A stretch of 12,696 nt of DNA. It comes from an uncultured Bryobacterales bacterium. GTDB lineage: Bacteria > Acidobacteriota > Terriglobia > Bryobacterales > Bryobacteraceae. Made by a program: the position numbers and the translations under genes. The notes beneath the pieces are model-generated. The model was given only the letters and a program-made list of their open reading frames with translations. It was not told the origin of the DNA and searched no databases. This document shows, piece after piece, positions 1 through 6,931 of the stretch (position 1 is its first letter; every line of letters starts with the position of its first letter). The stretch covers positions 1 through 12,696 of the forward strand of contig CALMAV010000063.1 of assembly GCA_937859895.1 (NCBI GenBank), in the 5' to 3' direction.

Positions 1-41
1 GGTCAGCAGTTGAGTGGGAACAGGGTGGCGCAGGTAGCTCC

Positions 42-944
42 CTAGCCAAGAAAGCTCTCTTTCTTTAAAAACGCATAGCTCTGACGGAGACTTCTGATCG
101 GTTCCAAGCTGAAATCCTGCTCTACAAAAACATGCGTGGCACGAGTACGCGAGATAGCCTGTAAGATTTCACGCAATGGCAAATCACCGCTTCCGAGCTC
201 CCGATAAGTTTTGTTCGGAACAGTAGCAATGTCGTAATGGACGGGTGTTCCTTTTGCCCGATCTTTTAGGTGGACTAATTGGACCCGGTCTGCATGCTCA
301 TCGAGGAAGGCGGCGGCGCTCACTCCCGCCATGCTCACCCAAAATGCATCTACTTCCAAGCCGACCAGACTCTTATCCAGGCGCTCGAGTAGAACATCTA
401 TGGGCCTGCCGCCCGGCTTCGGCTGGAACTCAAAATCGTGGTTGTGGTAGCAGAACCGGAGGCCAGCGGACGCACACTGTTGCGCGGCGGCATTCAGCTT
501 GTCGGCCAGAGACCGATAGAAGTCTAAGCCTAGCCGTTCTTCGGGAGAAAGATAGTTGAATACCAGGTACTGGAAGCCATGATCTCTGGCCAGCGGAATG
601 CAGTCCTCAAACGTCACCCCGGACTCGATAGGAGGCATGTCAGCGTGCTGCCAAGCCGTCCGGTTCCCGGTCAGCAGCGGCGTCTCGAAATGCAGACTGA
701 TAGGCCTTAGATTCACCTGCTTCAGCAGTGGCGTGAGAAGTTTAACCTGACTGCGTAACATCTCAACTTCGAGGTAGCCGATGGCAGCAATTTGTTGCAG
801 AGTTTCAAGCGGCTGCTTGGGCAGCAGATCTCGAACTGTATAGAGCTGTACTCCTGCGGCAAAAGGCTTCCCAAAGCCGGACATGGTAGCCGCGGCCGCC
901 ATGCTCATCACAGATCGTCTGGTCAACAGATGTGCAGGGGCCAT
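42..944 (-). CDS. Tat-exported sugar phosphate isomerase/epimerase-like TIM-barrel protein
   Basis: A 300-residue protein of the xylose-isomerase-like TIM barrel (AP endonuclease 2) superfamily. The N-terminus has a twin-arginine motif (TRRSVM, Arg9-Arg10) followed by an Ala-rich hydrophobic stretch to about residue 30, so export by Tat is likely. The barrel starts at GVQLYTVRD (31-39). Typical family signatures follow: YHNHDFEF (166-173), LEVDAFW (196-202), VHLKD (224-228), RELGSGDLPL (248-257) and FVEQD (273-277). Asp199, His225 and Glu275 are plausible metal or active-site residues by analogy with the family. The substrate cannot be read from sequence; relatives act on ketoses, keto-inositols or 3-keto-glycosides. 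Start is ATG at 944 without an obvious Shine-Dalgarno. It diverges from the exonuclease gene across 81 bp. Family assignment is firm; exact reaction is unknown. Confidence 0.88.
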   Translation of the reverse strand: MAPAHLLTRRSVMSMAAAATMSGFGKPFAAGVQLYTVRDLLPKQPLETLQQIAAIGYLEVEMLRSQVKLLTPLLKQVNLRPISLHFETPLLTGNRTAWQHADMPPIESGVTFEDCIPLARDHGFQYLVFNYLSPEERLGLDFYRSLADKLNAAAQQCASAGLRFCYHNHDFEFQPKPGGRPIDVLLERLDKSLVGLEVDAFWVSMAGVSAAAFLDEHADRVQLVHLKDRAKGTPVHYDIATVPNKTYRELGSGDLPLREILQAISRTRATHVFVEQDFSLEPIRSLRQSYAFLKKESFLG

Positions 945-988
945 GTATTATGCCAGTCAGTCTATTACAGCCAACGCAGTTTAGACCT

Positions 989-1013
989 GGGTTCGATACC
1001 CTCGCAAGAGGGG
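989..1013 (+). promoter_or_regulatory. GNRA-loop hairpin covering the likely ribosome binding site of the exonuclease gene
   Basis: Positions 999-1003 (CCCTC) pair perfectly with 1008-1012 (GAGGG) around a GCAA tetraloop. The 3' arm with its neighbour (GAGGGG, 1008-1013) is the only purine-rich Shine-Dalgarno-like stretch before the coding region that begins near 1026. An alternative short stem, GGGT 989-992 with ACCC 998-1001, shares bases with the first and would exclude it. Seen directly: the two inverted repeats. Inferred: that they limit translation of the downstream gene. The hairpin is short and could be chance. Confidence 0.35.
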
Positions 1014-1025
1014 ACCGGGCGTACT

Positions 1026-1928
1026 CTGAAAGTCCATCTTATTGACGGCACCTACGAGTTGTTCCGCCACTACTATGCGCTGCCTTCCGCAAAGGATTCG
1101 GACGGTTTTGAAGTGGCGGCTGTTCGAGGTGTACTTGCTTCAGTGTTGGGCATGATCAAGAACGGCGCTACGCACATTGGAGTTGCTACCGACCATGTGA
1201 TTGAGTCATTTCGCAATTCTTTGTGGCCCGGCTACAAGACTGGAGAAGGTATCGAGCCGGCACTGCGCGCGCAATTTTCTCTTCTTGAAGAGGTGCTTTC
1301 AGCCGCTGGTATTGTCGTGTGGCCGATGGTTGAATTCGAGGCCGACGACGCACTTGCGGCCGCTGCGCTGGCAGCAGTACGTGACCCGCGTATTGAACAG
1401 GTGGTCATTTGTACGCCCGAAAAAGACCTCTTGCAATGTGTGCAAGGGAACCGTGTTGTTCAGTTAAACCGTAGGCGTCGTCTGGTACTCGATGAGCTTG
1501 GTGTGATGAACAAGTTCGGCGTCGCTCCATCTTCCATCCCCGACTACCTGGCGTTAGTAGGTGACTCCGCCGATGGTTATCCAGGCCTTCCGGGATGGGG
1601 CGCAAAATCGTCTTCTGCCGTGCTCGTTAAGTATGGAAAACTCGAGAGCATTCCAAAAGATTGGCGCGAGTGGCGAGTCGATGCCGCGAACGCGAATCTT
1701 TTGGCCTCGACCCTGTTCAGGGAGTGGGACAAAGCGCTGCTCTTTCGGAGCCTTGCCACTCTTCGGACCGACATTGCTCTCTTTGATGACATAGAGGAAC
1801 TAAGATGGAGAGGCCCTACGCCCGCCTTTACGGCTCTAGGGATGAGGCTTGACGCCGCAGTGACCGAAGAGAAGCGGGGCAGAGCCCGACCTGCCTCGGC
1901 AAAGCAAAGGGAGAGGCTTCACAAGTAG
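1026..1928 (+). CDS. 5'-3' exonuclease / flap endonuclease-like protein (stand-alone PolA N-domain type)
   Basis: A 300-residue protein if read from CTG at 1026, matching the usual length of stand-alone PIN/FEN-type 5'-3' exonucleases. Metal-binding acidic motifs occur in family order: LIDGTYELFR (Asp7), DHVIESFRNSLWPGYK (Asp56 plus the basic substrate-binding segment), EFEADD (103-108), TPEKDL (Asp134) and GDSADGYPGLPG (Asp180, Asp183), which opens the helix-3-turn-helix DNA-binding region (to about 203). No polymerase domain follows, so it is not PolA itself. It probably cleaves 5' flaps or RNA/DNA primers in replication or repair. The frame is open upstream to 792, but that part is antisense to the neighbouring gene and does not look conserved; the nearest canonical start is ATG at 930. 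The conserved sequence starts at CTG 1026, where I infer initiation. The C-terminal 20 residues are basic. Confidence 0.85.
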   Translation: MKVHLIDGTYELFRHYYALPSAKDSDGFEVAAVRGVLASVLGMIKNGATHIGVATDHVIESFRNSLWPGYKTGEGIEPALRAQFSLLEEVLSAAGIVVWPMVEFEADDALAAAALAAVRDPRIEQVVICTPEKDLLQCVQGNRVVQLNRRRRLVLDELGVMNKFGVAPSSIPDYLALVGDSADGYPGLPGWGAKSSSAVLVKYGKLESIPKDWREWRVDAANANLLASTLFREWDKALLFRSLATLRTDIALFDDIEELRWRGPTPAFTALGMRLDAAVTEEKRGRARPASAKQRERLHK

Positions 1929-1973
1929 CTGCGAGACATTCAGCAGTTGTTCGCCGCAGGGCATTCGGAGTGC

Positions 1974-4532
1974 CTACTTCTTGCCGCCTCCGAAAACTCG
2001 CTTCCAAAAACCTTTTTTCGGCTTTTGGTCGGGCTGTGTGGGATCGGCCTGCGCAGGTGGAGGCTGGCCGGGAAGCGGTGTCCCGTCCGGCGAGTATTGT
2101 GCGGCCGGACCTTCGGGTTTCAGACGATGATCTTTGCCCAGTCCAAACATTTTTTGAAAGACGTTACGCGACTCACCCTCAGGATGATCACAGGTTCCAA
2201 CCGGAACGGTGCTGGTGATGAAGTAAGCCTGATAGTCGTCGGGACAGGATGTTGTGGCGGGGAGGTTGGTTGTTTTGTCCAGTCGGACCAGAGTAACTCC
2301 ATCTGGGGGAGTGAACGGCACCATTTCGTGATAGTCAGGCAACCTTTCAGCACGGGCCATGAACTCAGTCCAGATGGGCGCAGCGGCTTTAGCTCCTTCC
2401 AGCTTGATATCGCTATAGTCGTCATTGCCGACCCACACAACACAAAGCAGATTGGAGGTATAGCCGGCAAACCAGGCATCGTGCGAGGTGCCCGTCTTAC
2501 CGGCAGCAGGAAGGTCGAATCTACTACGCACAGTTGTCGTGGCCGTGCCTTCATTGATGACAGCCTGGAGCATGTCGGTCATGATGAATGCTACCCGCGG
2601 ATCGAGTAACTGGCGCTGCGATCCGGTGGATGCTGCGGCAGGCTCAGCGTCAGGCACGCGGACTGATTGGATAAGCCGCCGGGGCGTGAACACACCGCCG
2701 TTGGGGAACACGGTGTAGGCTGCTGCCATATCCAAAGGAGTGGCATCATAGGCGCCGATGGCCATGGCAGGTGTTGGCTGCACGCCCGAAATTCCCGCCG
2801 CTCTGGCAAGCTCCGCAACTTTGTCATACCCTACAGACTGCGCCACGCGTACGGCTGCTGTGTTGATGGAATGTGCGAGTGCCTGTCGTGCGGTAACTTG
2901 TCCCACGCTCTCGCTCGCATCGAAGTTGCGGGGCGTGTAACCCTTGCCGTTGAACTGAAATGTGCCTTCGGTGGCATCGATCATCGTTGCCTCTGTGAAG
3001 GCGTTCGCGGGATCACCGCTCAAGCCTGTTGCAATCGCAGTCGCGTAAACAAACGGTTTAAAAATGGAGCCGGTGGGCCGCTTGGCAACTGCGTGATTCA
3101 GCTGGCTAAGAGCGTAGTTTCTGCCGCCGGAAAGAGCCAGCACTCGCCCGGTATGCGGGTCCATGACCACCAACGCAACCTGGGGTAAGGCAGGTGCCGC
3201 GCCCTTCTGAGTAGCTTCACCTTTAGCGGCACGCTGGCGCACCAGTTCGTCCACCTGCTTCATGCCGGCATCAATGGCTTCGCTAGCTGCTCTCTGCAAC
3301 TGCATGTCGAGCGACGTGTAGACACGCAGGCCACCGTTGTTTAAGTCGGATTCGTCGTACTGGGAAAGCAATTCCTCGCGAACCAAATCGACGTAATAAG
3401 GAGCGCCGTTTGCCTCCGGGTTGGGAGGAGCAAGCTTGAGGGAAGCGACCACGGCCGATTGCAGCTGTTCCCTGGAAATAGCCTTGTTGTCGTACATGGC
3501 ATTTAAAACAATGTTTCTGCGCGTGACGGCACGATCAGGATGCCGGTCGGGAGAGTAGTAGCTTGGACCGTTCACCACTCCAGCCAGAAGCGCCGCTTCC
3601 GGGAGAGTTAGATTGCGTATGTCTTTGCCAAAGTACACCTGGGCTGCTTCGCCAAAGCCGAGAATATTGAACGAACCGCGCTGGCCCAGATCGACTTGGT
3701 TGACATATAGCTCTAGGATCTGCTGCTTGGTAAAACGATGCTCCAGCTGGATGGCAATCATCATTTCCGCAAGCTTGCGCTTGGCACTCCGCTCATTGGA
3801 GAGAAAGAAGGCACGCGCCATCTGCATGGTAAGAGTTGAGCCGCCCTGCATTCGGCGGTGCCGAAGGACAGGTGTCAACACGCCTTCGACAAGCCGGACA
3901 TAATTGATCCCTCCATGCTCGAAGAAGTGGCGGTCCTCTACGGAGACGATGGCGTCCTGAACAATCTTGGGTATCTCGTCGTACTTCAGGAGGCGACGCA
4001 CTGAGCGGTTCTTCGCATCGAAGAGCCCGGTGACCAGCTGTGGTTCTAGCGGGTAAGCAGAAAGATTTCCTCCATGGCTGTCATGCACGCTACGCACCTC
4101 GCCATGAGAGATCTGAATCTTGGCTGTTCCGGGTTCATTGAAGCTCTCCGGCCCAGGTTTGATTTCGATTCCGGACCGTGTGAGCGTATAGCTGCCCAGT
4201 TGAGACGGGTTTGGGGAATTAGAAACGCTGTAGCCAGAGTTGTGCAACAGGTTAGCGATCTGCTCGGCACTCCAGTGGGTTCCAACGCGCACGAGTTCAG
4301 GCGTTGCATAGATGCGGGCTGTGTTGTTGAAGATGGGGCGCCGGATACGCGCATCTACGATTTTTCCGTAGTGCCAGTAGAAGTAAAGAAACGTTCCGGC
4401 GAAGAGCAGACCCAGACCGACGAAGGTGACGATGACGGCACGCCAGATAAGATTACGATTCCACGCAGAAAGAAAACGATGGTGGATGCCGGACTGCGGG
4501 CTGGCCCCAGGGGGAACAATTGGTAAGGGCAA
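1974..4532 (-). CDS. mrcB: Penicillin-binding protein 1B-type bifunctional peptidoglycan synthase
   Basis: An 852-residue inner-membrane class A PBP that polymerises lipid II and cross-links the strands. Numbering is from the TTG at 4532. A cytosolic tail of about 30 residues precedes one membrane segment (about 32-53). Residues about 65-170 resemble the UB2H domain of PBP1B (FNNTARIYATPELVRVG). The GT51 glycosyltransferase follows with EDRHFFEHGG (catalytic Glu199), QGGSTLTMQMARAFFL, and RKLAEMMIAIQLE (second Glu256). The transpeptidase has SIFK (Ser489, Lys492), SIN (555-557) and KTGT (679-682). The tail is Pro-rich and ends very basic. All catalytic motifs are intact. The open frame extends to a TTG at 4625, but that would overlap the divergent mrr-type gene; TTG 4532 has an AGGAG six bases upstream and is preferred. 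The UB2H region hints at an LpoB-like partner, not seen here. Confidence 0.93.
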   Translation of the reverse strand: MPLPIVPPGASPQSGIHHRFLSAWNRNLIWRAVIVTFVGLGLLFAGTFLYFYWHYGKIVDARIRRPIFNNTARIYATPELVRVGTHWSAEQIANLLHNSGYSVSNSPNPSQLGSYTLTRSGIEIKPGPESFNEPGTAKIQISHGEVRSVHDSHGGNLSAYPLEPQLVTGLFDAKNRSVRRLLKYDEIPKIVQDAIVSVEDRHFFEHGGINYVRLVEGVLTPVLRHRRMQGGSTLTMQMARAFFLSNERSAKRKLAEMMIAIQLEHRFTKQQILELYVNQVDLGQRGSFNILGFGEAAQVYFGKDIRNLTLPEAALLAGVVNGPSYYSPDRHPDRAVTRRNIVLNAMYDNKAISREQLQSAVVASLKLAPPNPEANGAPYYVDLVREELLSQYDESDLNNGGLRVYTSLDMQLQRAASEAIDAGMKQVDELVRQRAAKGEATQKGAAPALPQVALVVMDPHTGRVLALSGGRNYALSQLNHAVAKRPTGSIFKPFVYATAIATGLSGDPANAFTEATMIDATEGTFQFNGKGYTPRNFDASESVGQVTARQALAHSINTAAVRVAQSVGYDKVAELARAAGISGVQPTPAMAIGAYDATPLDMAAAYTVFPNGGVFTPRRLIQSVRVPDAEPAAASTGSQRQLLDPRVAFIMTDMLQAVINEGTATTTVRSRFDLPAAGKTGTSHDAWFAGYTSNLLCVVWVGNDDYSDIKLEGAKAAAPIWTEFMARAERLPDYHEMVPFTPPDGVTLVRLDKTTNLPATTSCPDDYQAYFITSTVPVGTCDHPEGESRNVFQKMFGLGKDHRLKPEGPAAQYSPDGTPLPGQPPPAQADPTQPDQKPKKGFWKRVFGGGKK

Positions 4533-4538
4533 AGCGCG

Positions 4539-4543
4539 CTCCT
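4539..4543 (-). promoter_or_regulatory. Shine-Dalgarno deciding the PBP1B start
   Basis: Reading the minus strand, CAGGAG then CGCGCT then TTG (4532-4530). The AGGAG core at good spacing supports initiation at this TTG rather than the TTG at 4625, which would overlap the first codons of the divergent gene at 4613. Confidence 0.7.
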
Positions 4544-4612
4544 GAAGTGATTCTAGCGAGCGTGGATAGTTGGAGTAGAGAGGATGAAATCGTAGCCTAG
4601 GGAGAACAGGCG

Positions 4613-5536
4613 ATGCCGGTCCCAACGTACGACAAATTTATTGAGCCGATACTTCGGTACCTTGCTTCCCGCCCTGACGGTGCTCCCGCGAAGGACGTGC
4701 ACGAAGTATCTGCAGCTCTACTCCATGTCTCAGACCTTGACCGTCAGGAGTTGCTTCCCAGCGGTATTCAGCCGGTCTATAAGAACCGTGCAGGGTGGGC
4801 GCATGATCGTCTCAAACGAGCTGGATTATCCAGCAGCCCGCGGCGCGGTTACTGGCAAATAACTCCGCAAGGGATGGAATACGCGCAAACCCACGTTGGC
4901 CCACTCTCCGCCAAAGAACTAGAAAGGCTTGCAATAGGCTTCAACGATGTGCGCTTGACCCAACCGACCGACGAAAATGCGGTCCGCGAGGTGGGGAGCA
5001 CAGCTACGCCAGTCGCACCGTATGTCGCCAGCCCGGACGACAGGTTAGGAGATGCTCTTTCGGAGTTGCGGCAGACAGTCGCGGCAGAGTTGCAAGAGAC
5101 ATTGGCGGCCGTTTCGCCCGCGTTCTTCGAGACAGTGGTTCTCGATGTGCTGCATCGGCTGGGATATGGAACGAATAGGACAGACTTACAGAGAGTGGGT
5201 GGATCAGGGGACGGCGGTATAGACGGTGTCATCTCCCTCGATAAGCTTGGCCTCGAAAAGGTGTACGTGCAGGCAAAGAGATGGCAGCAGACTGTTGGCC
5301 GGCCCGAGGTCCAAGGATTCTATGGTGCCTTGGCCGGACAGCGTGCGGCGAAAGGCGTATTCATCACCACATCCACATTCACGGCACAGGCTGTCGACTT
5401 CGCGCGCTCGGTTGAGCGAGTCGTTCTTGTCGACGGGAATCGGCTTGCCGATTTGATGATTGAGTACGAGGTTGGTGTAACAGCGCGCACGGTGAAGGTG
5501 CCCAAATTAGACAGAAATTACTTTGATGAAGAGTGA
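4613..5536 (+). CDS. mrr: Mrr-type restriction endonuclease (wHTH N-domain plus PD-(D/E)XK nuclease)
   Basis: A 307-residue protein with the two-domain layout and length of E. coli Mrr. Residues about 5-95 form the Mrr N-terminal winged-helix-like domain, with the family-typical pattern PVYKNRAGWAHDRLKRAGL and RRGYWQITPQG. A variable, acidic linker (about 96-160) leads to the Mrr catalytic domain: FFETVVLDVLHRLGYG (Glu173), GGSGDGGIDGVI (Asp204) and VYVQAKRW (Gln220-x-Lys222), which is the expected E...D...QxK metal site. VFITTSTFT (249-257) is also typical. The family cleaves modified (methylated) DNA, but specificity here is unknown. Start ATG 4613 is preceded by AGGGAGA at 4599-4605. No methyltransferase or other restriction subunit is adjacent, consistent with a stand-alone type IV-like enzyme. 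It diverges from the PBP gene across about 80 bp. Confidence 0.92.
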   Translation: MPVPTYDKFIEPILRYLASRPDGAPAKDVHEVSAALLHVSDLDRQELLPSGIQPVYKNRAGWAHDRLKRAGLSSSPRRGYWQITPQGMEYAQTHVGPLSAKELERLAIGFNDVRLTQPTDENAVREVGSTATPVAPYVASPDDRLGDALSELRQTVAAELQETLAAVSPAFFETVVLDVLHRLGYGTNRTDLQRVGGSGDGGIDGVISLDKLGLEKVYVQAKRWQQTVGRPEVQGFYGALAGQRAAKGVFITTSTFTAQAVDFARSVERVVLVDGNRLADLMIEYEVGVTARTVKVPKLDRNYFDEE

Positions 5537-5764
5537 GGGCGCCTGCCTAAGTTACCCAATTGACTTCGTCAACCGAGTCAACTTCGACATCTAGCGGCGC
5601 AGTCGTACGTGATTTGCCCCAGCCGCGAACCAACAGCTAACCGGGCGGGATAGCTATTCTCCACGGACTGCAAATAGCTGTATGAGGTCCTGGGCCAATC
5701 CTCCGATTGGTTACGGTAGATGCGAATAGCGTCGATGGGCTCGAAATGGCTCGTTGCACAATCG
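5537..5764. other. Convergent intergenic gap with two short inverted repeats
   Basis: This 228-bp gap separates the convergent stops of the mrr-type gene and the secreted protein. It holds a perfect hairpin CCAATC-CTCC-GATTGG at 5695-5710 and a 7-bp inverted repeat, AGCTATT with AATAGCT, at about 5652-5679. Neither is followed by a T-run on either strand, so neither is a classical intrinsic terminator. Short open frames here show no recognisable protein. Confidence 0.4.
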
Positions 5765-6838
5765 TCAGCACATTGCCATTTCGCGACACCAATCAAACAA
5801 GTTCTTAATGGGAGTCGGACGCGCAGTGGTGCTGACTCCACGCCGCACATCGTATTCACGTCTCTGTGCCTCTTGAACTGCCTGATCGGGCACTCCCATG
5901 TACGCCCGCAGCGCGTCCGAGATTAGGCTGCGATCGTAGGGTTCCTGGGTGCTCGGATCTTTATTAAGCGTTTTGTACTGTGTTCCAAAAATCTGCGGTT
6001 GATGAAGACTTTGCAGATAGCGATCCAACGTAGCCGCAGAGATCCATACTGCCCCGCTCTGCCCCTTGCTGATCGCGATCACGGCAAGAACGTGAGCCAA
6101 AAGATAATCATTGGAGGTCATCCCATGCTGGAAGACTAAGGCGGCATGGTCAAAATCTGGGCCCGTGTGCAGCAGCCCCTGTTGCAAAAGCGCCGCCGTC
6201 TGTACGCGGCGTTTGCTGTCACCTTCGTCTAGGGCTTGCTGGCTAAGATGAGAGGTTCCCGCGCGATCAGCTTGATCCCTGGCGACGATCGCCGTCATGT
6301 CGTCATTGTCTATCGCGAAATCATCCTGTGTGTAGGAACGTTTGCTGTCCCAATCGGGAGCCAGTTGCGGCACACCTGTGATGCGTTTCATTCTGAGGTT
6401 CGGGAAAGAGGGAAACAGCGTGAAATCCACGTTTGTGTTGTCTATAGGTGTTACAAAGTAGGTTGGAGTGGCGCTACCACCTTGGGCCGGGGATAGACTT
6501 CTCAGCTGAAGAGCGCCGTTCTGCCAGGCAAACGAAGCAACCGGATGTTGCTCGCCTTTGCTTGAAATATTTGAAAACTGCAGCCGCGTTCCATTTTGAG
6601 AGTTAACGTTGAAGTCCTCAGGTAGCATCACGTAACCATGCAACTGGTTTGGCTTTATTGGGTCACGTTCAAGGTGAAGGCCAAACAAAGTCTTCGGCCC
6701 CAAGCTGTATGCCCAGTTTCCAACAAGTGTCGTTGTGTCCACATCTTTTTGCGCCGTTAGCGAACCAGCGAAATACAAGCCCAGGACTGTTAGTACAAGT
6801 GGACGTAATTGCAGTTGCTTCACCATCAGCCCACTCAT
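5765..6838 (-). CDS. Secreted protein of unknown function with a DUF6624-like C-terminal region
   Basis: A 357-residue protein with a Sec-type signal: basic start, hydrophobic core (about 12-27), likely cleavage after SLTAQ near residue 30. Residues about 35-150 are rich in short polar and aromatic beta-like segments and I do not recognise them. The second half contains ARDQADR (186-192), VFQHG (235-239), DYLLAHVLAVIAISKG (244-259), LDRYLQS (271-277) and QPQIFGTQY (280-288). This QH...DR...GTQ arrangement resembles the DUF6624 group, whose function is not established; that match is from memory and tentative. Two starts are possible, ATG 6838 or ATG 6826; the latter gives a cleaner signal peptide, and neither has a clear Shine-Dalgarno. 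It lies 93 bp downstream of the enolase-superfamily gene on the same strand, so it may be co-transcribed or have its own promoter. The C-terminus carries two cysteines (CREMAMC). Confidence 0.75.
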   Translation of the reverse strand: MSGLMVKQLQLRPLVLTVLGLYFAGSLTAQKDVDTTTLVGNWAYSLGPKTLFGLHLERDPIKPNQLHGYVMLPEDFNVNSQNGTRLQFSNISSKGEQHPVASFAWQNGALQLRSLSPAQGGSATPTYFVTPIDNTNVDFTLFPSFPNLRMKRITGVPQLAPDWDSKRSYTQDDFAIDNDDMTAIVARDQADRAGTSHLSQQALDEGDSKRRVQTAALLQQGLLHTGPDFDHAALVFQHGMTSNDYLLAHVLAVIAISKGQSGAVWISAATLDRYLQSLHQPQIFGTQYKTLNKDPSTQEPYDRSLISDALRAYMGVPDQAVQEAQRREYDVRRGVSTTARPTPIKNLFDWCREMAMC

Positions 6839-6931
6839 AACATAGGTGCAGGTTACAACAATTTGTGCCTATTTCTCGCGAGGCCAGACTATAGGTTCGT
6901 ATGCTGCAGGAAATAGCAATCGGCGTTTTCC

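Noticed and set aside
984..1013. GGGTTCGATACCC looks like a tRNA T-arm
   Set aside because: The T-stem cannot form five pairs, and no acceptor, D or anticodon arms are found upstream; the preceding DNA is the start of the isomerase gene.
1947..3188. Plus-strand open frames of 220 and 173 codons
   Set aside because: They are antisense to the well-supported PBP1B gene and show no protein-like motifs.
4533..4625. N-terminal extension of the PBP to TTG 4625
   Set aside because: It would overlap the divergent mrr-type gene, has no good ribosome binding site, and the shorter TTG start at 4532 has AGGAG at proper spacing.
5695..5710. CCAATC-CTCC-GATTGG hairpin as a transcription terminator
   Set aside because: There is no T-run after the stem on either strand.
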